Positions 1-9,009 of a stretch of 64,000 nt of DNA are shown piece by piece. The DNA is from Astrothelium macrocarpum (Eukaryota; Ascomycota; Dothideomycetes; Trypetheliales; Trypetheliaceae), in assembly GCA_021030915.1 (NCBI GenBank), contig JAGEMR010000005.1, forward strand, positions 186,001 through 250,000. The letters are read 5' to 3'. The first letter of the stretch is position 1. Each line of letters starts with the position of its first letter. Position numbers and translations under genes: made by a program. The notes beneath the pieces are model-generated. The model worked only from the letters and a program-made list of their open reading frames with translations. It did no database searches and had not been told where the DNA came from.

Positions 1-1064
1 GAGGAGAGGGCGGAGGTCGTTTCGATGATGGGGGTGCCGGAGGAGGTGGTGGAGAGGGTGATGGGCACGATGACGCCGGGATTGGAGGAGGAGGAGGAGG
101 GTGGCAGGGCTGCGGATGATGAGGATGGGGGTGGTGCGGAGGAAGTGCCTATAGAGGAGGAAGGTTGTTCAGAATGGGAAGAAGAGGCGGAGACACTAGA
201 GGATGCGGCAGGAGATGAGGAACTAGGAGATGTACCAGCGCTAGAAGTAGGATTCGAGGAAGAAGGCGGTACAGAGACGCCGCTGGTAGAAGAAGGCTGG
301 GCGACAGAAGTGGAGCTGCTGACGCCTGCAGATGAGACTGATTGAGAATCAGTCTCTGAAGAAATGCTAACTAAAGAGCCAGACGAACTCAAGGTTTGGG
401 AAGTAAGAGGTGTTTTGTTTCCTGAGCTCCTTGAAGATGAAGAGATGGAGCTAACGGCGGTAGAAGAGGAAGAGAATGAAGCGGATATAGAAGATAAAGA
501 GGTAGATGGTGGAGTAGACAGACCTGAAGAAATTGTAGAGGTTGACTGGATGGTTGGTGTAGTACTCGGTGAAGGAGCAGATGTAGATGAGGACGATGGA
601 GAGGTAGCTGATGGACTCGCTGTGGTCGGAGAAGTACTTGTAGGTGCGGTGGAAGTTGCAGTGCTAATTTGAGAGGTAGATGTTGGAGAGCTATTTTCTA
701 AAGTATTCGGTGTTGATGTTACTGACGTTGTAGCCAATGAAGCATCGGAAGTAGTGGAATCTGCTGTAGTGGCGGAACTCGCTGTCGAGGCTGCGGCGTC
801 AGAGATATTGGTAGAGGTATCTTGTCGTTTTACAAGCTCTATTCGTGCCATTGACCATATTTTGTCTGCCAGCGAGGGCTCACTTTCTTCCAGAGTACCA
901 ATGACGTCTCCTGGATCTGGTTGTGCACCGAGAGATGCATCGTTGCTGGGGGATCCTGGCAGGCGGTTACTGTTGCCAGTGTCCGAGATGCGCTCTGCTG
1001 ATACCCATCTCACGATATTGGTGAGATTGGCGCAGAGAAAGAGCAATTGGCTGAAGCGCAACAT
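1..1064 (-). CDS. Secreted Ser/Thr-rich cell-surface-type protein (5' part only)
   Basis: The frame opens at the ATG at 1064 and stays free of stops to the window edge, so the 3' end is missing. The protein begins with a hydrophobic stretch (MLRFSQLLFLCANL...) that looks like a signal peptide of about 23 residues. A short non-repetitive region of roughly 70 residues follows, then a long Ser/Thr/Pro-rich tract that is almost all S, T, A and P. This architecture is usual for O-mannosylated fungal wall proteins, GPI-anchored proteins and Wsc/Mid2-type stress sensors. No membrane segment, GPI signal or named domain falls inside the window, so I cannot choose among these. The acidic-looking frames on the opposite strand are mirrors of the Ser codons. 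An extracellular or wall location is inferred from the signal peptide and composition only. Confidence 0.72.
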   Translation of the reverse strand, partial: MLRFSQLLFLCANLTNIVRWVSAERISDTGNSNRLPGSPSNDASLGAQPDPGDVIGTLEESEPSLADKIWSMARIELVKRQDTSTNISDAAASTASSATTADSTTSDASLATTSVTSTPNTLENSSPTSTSQISTATSTAPTSTSPTTASPSATSPSSSSTSAPSPSTTPTIQSTSTISSGLSTPPSTSLSSISASFSSSSTAVSSISSSSRSSGNKTPLTSQTLSSSGSLVSISSETDSQSVSSAGVSSSTSVAQPSSTSGVSVPPSSSNPTSSAGTSPSSSSPAASSSVSASSSHSEQPSSSIGTSSAPPPSSSSAALPPSSSSSNPGVIVPITLSTTSSGTPIIETTSALS

Positions 1065-2496
1065 TGTGGGCCAATTGGCCAGTCAGGATTGAAGAGTCAC
1101 GGAGTAAAATGGTACTGTCAAGACATGGTAAGTACGAGAGAGATGAAAGTGGAGTAAGCTGGGTTGGGGGTACGGAGGACTACATACAGAAAAAAGAAGG
1201 CAAACGGGTGGCGTTGTGCTTGCGCAGCTCTAGCCCTGATTCCGGGCAGGTAACAGCCGCCTCAATGCACCCTGCTGCAACATACAAGTCACCGACCCCG
1301 CCTTGAAATGCCAGTGCCTGTAACCCAAGACAAAGGAGAAGCGGAAGGCATGAAGAGCGAGGGAAACAGCGAGCAAGAAACACGAGGTTGTTGGGTGGAT
1401 ATAAACAGGTTGAAACGGTGAGACAGGCATGTTTGGGTGGAGCAAAAAGCAGCATCAAGAGCGTCTCGGCCAAGGAAGGATGGCAAGCAACTCACCCGCG
1501 CTGGACGATGACCGGCCGTTGGGGGAGTGCAATGTGCAGCCAGTCAGCTTGTATATAGCTTCGCCGATCGGCTGAATGAGGAAGTCAAAGACACATCAGA
1601 CAGCGACGATCCTTGTCGAGACGCGACAACCTTTTGCTTGTGTTTGCGGAATTGTCTGGCCGGATGACGTCCTTTTTATCGAGCACGTTCATTTTCTCGA
1701 GCACGTTCATCAACAAATCTCAACATCCCTGACGAACGAGATTGAAGCAAAGGAGATTTATGCCTGACCTCACCATCAGGCATGTCATTTCTCTCTATTG
1801 ATAATGTGCCAGACTGCCGCCATACGATGCCTTTCTGGGCCATCCAGTCGTCAGTCGTGTTAAGTTGGCATTGTCTCGGAAATGCTCAATGGGGCTTCGG
1901 TTGAACCCTAGAAGGACGTTCCATGTCAGCCTGCCAGACACTGTACCGGCTGTCCGTCAACCATCATCCTGCTTCTGCTCCGTGGTTCTGGGCCAGCGCT
2001 ATAGCGATCCTGCCCAAAACTGCCGGTCAACAAACTACCTATTTCTGTTACTTCAACTTTGAATATTTAACATGCGTGTCGCCAAGCAATCAAGCATTTT
2101 ATGCCAGCATTTTTAAACAGACCAAGCCAAGCCCAGACATCAGACGCTCTTGCAGATGCCAACGCATAGCTGTAAGCTGCTTAGGGTGAGTCAGCCAATC
2201 CCATTACTTTGAAACGGGGCCAAAAGTCGTGGCGCAGTCTAATCATCATCATCATATAACGAGGCCGATCAAACACGCATGTTTCGATAGAAGAAAATCC
2301 GATTGATTTCTTTTGTATGTTCAGTTTGTAACTACACCTGCGAAGGGGGTATCCTCCCGTAACTCCGTGCAGGAAATTCGACAGTGAATTCATTACACCC
2401 TCTCCATTCCACCTGTGTCGCCATCGAAAGTGGCATCAATTTGTCCGATCGCTAATTCGCTTCTACGAATTGCTCATGAATGAAGAACTCTCCTTT
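1065..2496. other. Intergenic; upstream of the Ser/Thr-rich gene, downstream of the RhoGAP gene
   Basis: No supportable gene. It holds the upstream region of the minus-strand Ser/Thr-rich gene, with TATA-like stretches near 1395-1405 and 1550-1560 in the correct orientation, and the 3' flank of the RhoGAP gene. A 14-bp direct repeat (TCGAGCACGTTCAT) occurs at 1679-1692 and 1697-1710. The short open frames here look random. Confidence 0.6.
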
Positions 2497-5068
2497 CTAA
2501 GAAGCCGTAGCCTCGTCGTTTCTCGCTACATCCATCGACCTGCCTCTATTGTCTCCTCGGAGACCATCAGGTGCCTGTCCTAGACTCTGCCTCGGGTTCG
2601 AAGGCTCACCTCGAGGTGGTGTCTTTCCCCTCTCCTTCTTTTCTCGTGCCTTTTCCTCCTCACGCTCTCTTCTTTCCTGTAATTTCCCTCGGAACCAGTC
2701 GATCGGTCCTTTTTTCTCCGCATCTTTGGATACGGGCTCAGAGCTCGTATGCTGCGGGTGCGTAGGTGTTGCCTGGCCTTCAGGTATTGGCCCTGTCATA
2801 GTGTCTACATTCATGGCCTGGAGCGCTCTGCTGGTGCTCCCCACCGAAGTCGTGCTTCGATGCTCTTGCCCTGAAACGCCAGTATGCTCAGAAGAGGGAT
2901 CCTTGGGCTCCTTGTCACGCCGACGACTGGGAGATCCAAGTCGCCATCGTCTTTTCTTGCCTTCTCTCTCTGGCCTCGAACCGGCTTCGCCACTGAAATC
3001 ATGCTCTGAGTAATCCGTCATAGAGGAATGTGAATTGAATGAGTTGCTGGGCGAAAGGTTTGGTTTCAGATTAGCTCCGGTGGGGCGATGAGCGGCCTGC
3101 GAGCTTTCGCTAGGAGCATGCTGTTCCTTGGACGCATTTCCATGGAGAAGTGCTGCGGATGAGCCCCCAGGTGATAATGCATTTTCACCTTCTACCCCAT
3201 GTAATGAGTGACTCGAGCTATGAGCACTATGATTCGCACTACCCGGTATTCGTTTCTTCTGAAGCTTATTAGGCTTCCGAACTTCTTTCTTCTCCCCTTC
3301 CGTCGTTGGCGATCGGTTGAACATGTTGGTAAAAGTACGAGCCGGCGTATTCGTTGACGCTGTAGAAGGGGTAGCGGATGGATTTCTTTGCGCAGGGGGA
3401 GGAACGCTCGGATTGGTGCTCTGCAGGTCCACCGAGGAATCGATTTTCAGGGCTTTGTCTTGCGGCAAATCTAAATGAGGAGCTGGGTCAGACGCAGCGG
3501 CTGTTGGCGTGGAACCTTCACCAGGAGATGGCGAGAGAATTGCAACATCAGGAGCTTGGGACTGTCCTGCCGTAGATGCAATTCCGGACTGTGACGTCGG
3601 TTGCAAATCAGGCTGCGCAGAGGCGGGAGGAGCTCCAAGCCCTCCAATAATTGGGGTCGGTGGATCCGAAGGCCTGTCACGACTGTCTCGGGAAAAGCGA
3701 GTAGCTTGCACAGCCGGCGACTTTTTAGAGGGAACCGTATTACTTCGATGAACGCCCGAACTTCCACTGTTATTTGCATAGGATGGCGTCATAGGAGCCG
3801 GACTACCCACCGACTGTTTCGAACCTCTAGATGACACTGATACATTTCTTCGGATACCACCAAACTTGCGTACACTGTCAGCTCCAGCACTAGCATTTGA
3901 ACTTGATCTCGCAACTGTAGTCTTCGATCGGCCTGGACCCGGTGATGACGGCGTTTTAGGAGTTGGTGCACCACTTTGCACCTCTCTGACAGTGTCTTCG
4001 TCTGCAGCAGTGCCTTTCATACCAATGAGGAAAGAATCTTGATTCTCGATCAGGAAGATGAGAACGTCTTGGCTTAGCCTGTATTCTTGAGGCGCCATGT
4101 CATGTGTTGGATGCGATAAGAGACCTGGTTGGAAGATGGCTGCCAGGTTGGGAGTCGTCATTTTGTTCAGATCCGACTTTGATGCAAAGACAGCCAACAG
4201 ATCCAGAATATAAAGGAGAAGCTGACGGTTCAGTGGTGGTAACTCGGTTATCAATTGCTTATATCTCTCGATGGCCTCCCCGGCATTAAAATCACCAATA
4301 TCAGGAGCTTGGGCATCCATAGGACCAACAGCCTGAGCCTGGTGATTTCGGAGAGGCTCTCGGAAGCCATCGTAAAAGTCCAAGGGTATGATGGGCTCGG
4401 GTAATTGGTTAAAGTATCTGCGTAATATGTTCGCCGCGTCATGCACTGTGTATCCAGTCCAGTCTAGACCTTTGCCATATCGGTCGGGTGAGTCAAAAGT
4501 TGCACGAAGTTCCTTTATTCTCTTCTCTGCGCCAGCTAAGCGAAAGATGCCTTCTACATCCGTAGCTACATAATTGTATTAGGCGGGGCGGCTTTGTGAA
4601 AATGAGGAAGCTGCTTACCTTTCTCCTTTAAAAAAACACCACATTTAGCAACAACAATGGGCACATAGCCGTAGATGTAGCTTTTTCCGTCGTCGTTGTA
4701 CAGAGATATTGCAACATTTGCATAACGGATGCTGGTCTGGAGAGGAACGCCGAAGATGCCTTGTGGTGCGGTCTCTGCAATTCATTTGTTAGATGTTTCT
4801 ATTATGAACTTCAAGATTGAGAAAGATAAGGGATGTGAGATGTCATTGGTTATGGATTGATTGGTGCGAATAATAAGGGACGCAAGGCAGCTGACAACAA
4901 CAAAGACGTACCCTTTGGTTCAGGTCTGCCGGTGCCTCTTTTGAAATTCTTCCACCATGACGCCAAATCTCGTTTTGCCGTTGCGTTCTCGCCAACTGTA
5001 GCTGTAGGTTTTGGCTCGTTGTTGTTCAGTCGGGAACCCGATGGGTGATTGTGCGTCCCATTCGCCAT
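2497..5068 (-). CDS. SAC7: Rho GTPase-activating protein, Sac7/Bag7 type
   Basis: Three exons (5068-4912, 4774-4619, 4565-2497) give 793 residues. The start is the ATG at 5068; internal GTG starts inside exon 3 are not real. A RhoGAP domain spans about residues 55-260. It begins with GIFGVPL, followed by the arginine-finger segment VEGIFRLAG (Arg near 113) and the conserved block around LPEPIIPLDFY. The remaining two thirds is low-complexity, Ser/Pro/Arg-rich and probably disordered. In yeast, Sac7/Bag7 GAPs switch off Rho1 and so limit cell-wall integrity signalling and actin polarisation; the same role is inferred here. Introns are 137 and 53 nt. The gene is divergent from TIM9 across 858 bp. 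The family call is firm. The exact paralogue (Sac7 versus Bag7-like) is less certain, though filamentous fungi usually keep a single long Sac7-type protein. Confidence 0.9.
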
Positions 5069-5926
5069 GTCAATGACTGACGGGCGAGAGCGTAGCCTTC
5101 TCCTTGTCGCTCCTTTCCTATCCTTTATGCTATTTTGATGAAATGGGTGCTGTAAAGATGACGCGCGCTACGGACGCGACGAGAAAAGTATCGTTGTACA
5201 GGTTGCGGAGCAAGGTTGGCTATCCCACAGAGACGCGATTCCGTCAGATGAAGCTATTCAGGATTGATTGCGTGTCGAATGGCTGTATCGGTTGCGCGTA
5301 GAGGACCAAAGGGGGTCTTGACAAAGACGGAGCTTGGGAAGAGGCAATGTGCCAAGTTCGCGTCAATGCAAAAGGCTTGGCAGACTGGGATACGTAGGCA
5401 CGGTAGTGAGGTAAGCTGGTCAGCGTGCAGGGTAGGCTTCGCGAGGCTAGTATGGTGAAAGTATGACGCAGCGAGCCTGCGCAAGAGATGAAGATGGATG
5501 GGCTGAGCAAGCGACCAGAGTTGAGATGGATATGCGCTGAGTTGGTGGATAAGCGGCCGGGGAGCAAAGCAGGCTATATGATGGCGGCAGCGATTAAGCA
5601 GGGAGGTGAGCGCGTTCGGTCGCCTGCCAGCGCGCCTCGGGTAAAAATAGCGCAGCAATGTGGAGTCGAACAGCTCAGCGAGGCCGGGAACTGGATGCCA
5701 GAAGAGTCTGGAGCATAAAGAGAAGGACAGCAACCAAGACCAAGGCCAACCTTGGGTCCAGAGTGGTCACGTGTCTCGGCCAGGCGTACCACGGGGGCGT
5801 ATCCGTACCTGGGTAGCTACGTAGTACCTTAGCATCGCCTTGCGGAACATCCCCGGACTCTCGAGAAATCGCCCTTTTGTTTTTGTCATCTCTACCAAAT
5901 TTGCTTTTGTAAAAGTCAGAGCCGCC
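5069..5926. promoter_or_regulatory. Shared upstream region of the RhoGAP gene and TIM9
   Basis: This gene-free 858-bp interval separates two divergent start codons. The open frames inside it have no recognisable similarity and overlap on both strands. The TIM9 side ends in a strong Kozak-like GCCGCC directly before the ATG. Confidence 0.5.
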
Positions 5927-6317
5927 ATGGACAGGTACTTGCATCTTTACCAGAGATGAGATGGGCTTCCCTGCTTACACTTTCGGTAGTCTATCTATGC
6001 AAGAGCAACGAGAGCTCCAATCTCGCTTGGAGAAGAAGCAGATGAAGGATTTCATGAACGTTAGTTTATCTCTCTCTCATTCGGGCTACTCTCATATAAA
6101 CAATGCTTATCGCTTTCAGGTCTACTCAAGACTCGTCCAGCGCTGTTTCGACGACTGCGTGAACGATTTCACCAGCAAATCGCTTTTGCCAAAAGAGGAA
6201 GGCTGTATCATGCGCTGTGTCGACAAATACTTCAAAGGCACAGAACGGTTACAAGCTCGCTTCCAAGAACTCAATGCGCAGATGGTACAGCAGGGCAGTG
6301 CCATATCGGGAAGATGA
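5927..6317 (+). CDS. TIM9: Mitochondrial intermembrane-space chaperone Tim9
   Basis: Three exons (5927-5934, 5990-6059, 6120-6317) encode 91 residues, the usual Tim9 length. The protein starts MDSLSMQEQRELQSRLE and carries the twin CX3C motif (Cys35/39 and Cys55/59) that forms the two disulfides of small Tims. With Tim10, Tim9 forms the hexameric chaperone that carries hydrophobic precursors across the intermembrane space to TIM22. The first exon is only 8 nt (ATG plus five bases). It was chosen over the downstream ATG at 5961 because it sits in a GCCGCCATGG context, has GT/AG borders, and yields the family-typical N-terminus instead of an odd MGFPAYTFG leader. Intron 2 (60 nt) is in frame and stop-free, so naive gene calls will retain it and insert 20 residues just before the first cysteine pair. 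Confidence 0.93.
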
Positions 6318-6462
6318 ATACGCGACATTGGGTCGGGGTGGAAAATTTCAAATCAAAAAGAATTGACTGTATTATACCACATCACATGGGATAGAGCATA
6401 GTCGGGCGTTGATGTAAATCGTATAACGCTCTCGACTTCTTTATTGGAAAGGGGTAGAAATC

Positions 6463-7262
6463 TCATCCACCAGCTCGGAGGGCACTCTCGATGAAACCTA
6501 TTCCGGCTTGTACTCCGTCCACAATCACCACTGCCTTTCCTTCTTGTTCGCCAAGTTCTTCTATGCATGCCTTTCTCACAGTCTCGTTCATGCCTGCCAT
6601 CCCCGCACACCCCAAGCATATAGCTCCTACGTTTCCTCTCTTGACCAATCTCTTTGTTGCTTGTAACATTCGTGTTTTTACCTCTTCTGCTGGCGCGTCA
6701 TGTAGCTCGACCGCTTTCAATCCGGTAGATTCTACTCCCGCAAACCTCGATCCTGAACCCAAGAAGCTCGACACGGCTTTGGTCAAAACCTCTTCCCAAG
6801 ACTTTCCTGCAGTAACGATACCAAAACGCTTGTTCCGGTCTATAGCAGTCAAGCTGAATCCAATTGAAGCCTCAAATATCCCCGTCACTGGTTTCTTCAA
6901 ACGCTTAATGATATCTTGATTCTTCAGGGCTGGCGTCAAGGGATGCTGAGAATAACATGCGACGAGAAAGCCATCCCACTTCCCAAAGTATGGCTCCAAG
7001 GCCGGTAGACAATGCTCTACACTCTCTGCGGCATCATCTTCACTGTCGATCGAATTGGGTCCTGAAGGTGCTGTGAAGAAAGTGTATCGAGTCTGTTGTA
7101 GAATAAGAAAGCGAGATGAGTTGTATATTCAGAAAAGTCTATTCAGTTTCTCTACTTGCTCACTTCATTGTAATTGAGCTCAAGGGTCAGAGGTTCCAGG
7201 GCATCTGTCATGCCCTTGGTAGAATTGGGGTTGATGATCAGGATCGAACGTTTTGGCGACAT
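6463..7262 (-). CDS. DCG1: Asp/Glu/hydantoin racemase family protein (Dcg1-like)
   Basis: Two exons (7262-7164 and 7092-6463) give 242 residues, close to yeast Dcg1. The N-terminus ILIINPNSTKGMT and the TAPSGPNSI segment are hallmarks of the family. The two catalytic-type cysteines are visible in LVACYS (Cys79) and AICLGCAG (Cys192 or Cys195), as expected for a cofactor-independent racemase that uses a Cys pair. Yeast DCG1 lies beside the allantoin (DAL) genes and is nitrogen-regulated; its substrate is unproven. Here the neighbour is a HAD-family gene rather than a DAL gene, so context adds no substrate hint. The start ATG at 7262 begins exon 1; the 71-nt intron has standard GTGAGC and CAG borders. 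Cytosolic location is inferred from the lack of targeting signals. Confidence 0.9.
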
Positions 7263-7759
7263 GGTTGCTGCGACTCTAGAAATGAATTCCACAAATGCAA
7301 TTTCAGAGCAAGATGTAATCTAAAAGCTTTTCGCTCGAGTGGTTGACAGAAATTCAATTCCACATGGATGAGCCCCGCATGTGATGCTAATGTCCATTGA
7401 CCTTGAAGTCTATCCTAACCTACATTGGGTGCTTCGACATTCATACGTAAGTGCGTGCCTTGTCAGTCCGAGACCGTTGCTAATGATGAAAGATCCCGCG
7501 CGGATAGTTGATATTTTCATATGATGTACGGAGCTTTAGAGAAGTTCTAAATAAAAATTTCTTGATATTCTCATCCCACCTCGGCAAGCACTCCGGCCAT
7601 GACATCTTCCGCGGCAATCAACCACAGTCTTGTTTGCAATTCGTGATGGCTTTCCAAACGATACAGCCATGACAGATTGTATATCTAGCAACATGAAACG
7701 ATAGAAGATTCAAATTTTTTGTTTTGGTTTTTTTTAGAAAGCAATTGCTATTGTTGAAC
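7263..7759. promoter_or_regulatory. Shared upstream region of the racemase and HAD genes
   Basis: A 497-bp AT-rich interval between two divergent start codons. It contains A/T runs near 7718-7740 just upstream of the HAD start. I see no gene and no motif that I can assign to a particular factor. Confidence 0.45.
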
Positions 7760-8640
7760 ATGACGGAATATCCCAAACCAAGAGCCCTGCTCTTCGACAT
7801 TGGAGGCGTTTGCGTACGAACAATCTCCCATCCCGCTCTCCTCTCTCTAATTGAATCCACTCAAACCATTCACAGGTAGTCTCCCCCTTCCAAGGCATCC
7901 TCGACTACGAAAAAGCCCACAACATCCCCACAGGCTGGGTCAACTTCGCCACCTCCAAATCCGCCCCCACCGGCGCCTGGCAGCGGCTCGAACGCAACGA
8001 GCTGCCCCTCGACGCCACCTTCTTCGCAGCCTACACCGCAGACCTCACAGACGCCACACTATGGGCTCGATTCCTCTCGCAACAACACGGCCGGCAGCGC
8101 CCGAACCTCCCGCCGCTCGATTCTGCGCCGCCGGCCATCGACGCCGAAGCCCTCTTCTGGCGCATGATGACGCTCTCGCGCGCGCCAGATCCCGCCATGT
8201 ACCCCGCGCTGCAGCGGCTGCGGGCCAGCGGTGCGTTCGCGCTGGGCGCGCTGTCGAATACGGTGCGGTTCCCCGCGGGGCACGCGTTCAACGCGCCGCT
8301 GGACCCGCGGCGGGACGTGCGCGCGTGCTTCGATGCGTTCGTGGGCAGTGCCGAGGTGGGCATGCGGAAGCCCGAGACCGGCATCTATGCGGTGGCGCTG
8401 GAGCGGCTGCGGGAGGTGGTGAGGGCGAGGGAGGGTGCCGGGGCGGGGGGCGAGTTGAGGGCGGAGGAGGTGGTGTTTTTGGATGATATTGGCGAGAATT
8501 TGAAGGCGGGGAGGGAGGCCGGGATGCGGACGGTGAGGGTGTGGTTGGGGAGGACGGAGGAGGCGGTGAGGGAGTTGGAGGGGATTACGGGGGTGAAGTT
8601 GTTGGATGATGGAGGGGGAGGAGGGGGGGCGAAGTTGTGA
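7760..8640 (+). CDS. HAD-superfamily hydrolase-like protein (epoxide hydrolase N-domain/ACAD10-like subgroup)
   Basis: Two exons (7760-7813 and 7876-8640) encode 272 residues. Motif I is LLFDIGGVC near residues 11-18. Motif IV is FLDDIGENLKAGREAGM near the C-terminus, preceded by KPETGIY, which supplies the motif III lysine. The same layout is found in the HAD domains of soluble epoxide hydrolase N-termini and ACAD10-like proteins. The Asp that normally follows the nucleophile by two positions is Gly here (DIG rather than DxD), so classical phosphatase chemistry may be altered; the substrate is unknown. The 62-nt intron splits the gene right after motif I. Base use is extreme: exon 2 starts C-rich and ends strongly G-rich, finishing in a Gly run. 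It shares a 497-bp upstream region with the racemase gene. Confidence 0.85.
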
Positions 8641-9009
8641 AAGGAGGGAGAGGGAGGAAGCTTGGTTGGATGAGTAAAAATGAAATTTATTTTCTTTTGG
8701 TAGGGTGAGATAGCGTAGATACATGGCTGGAGTTGACGATATACATATGAAAGTATACTGTAGAGTGCGTTGCCAGTTTTCCCAGCCTGAGATTCCCCAT
8801 ACCTGATCCCTAGTAAATCGTGGGAATGCCACCCACCAGTAATTGAGAAGAGAAATTTGTAAGAAAGGATATTTACGGGCAATATAAAATTGCCAGAGTG
8901 TCTGGTGTTGAGTTTGTGAACGCCAACGAACGTCGCGTCGTTCGTTCCCCCAATCCACCCAGTTTAATTTTCCCCAAGAAAATCCATAAAGAAAAGTTTC
9001 CCCGTCAGA
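8641..9009. other. Convergent 3' intergenic gap
   Basis: Holds only the 3' ends of the HAD gene and the SREBP gene, which converge. I see no gene or structural element in it. Confidence 0.5.

Noticed and set aside
25..672. Acidic Glu-rich reading frames on the + strand
   Set aside because: They are the complement of Ser/Thr codons of the minus-strand secreted protein, whose frame has an ATG and signal peptide and no stop.
5244..5733. Overlapping frames of 100-160 residues in the TIM9/RhoGAP upstream region
   Set aside because: Several frames on both strands overlap, none has recognisable domains, and the interval sits between two divergent starts.
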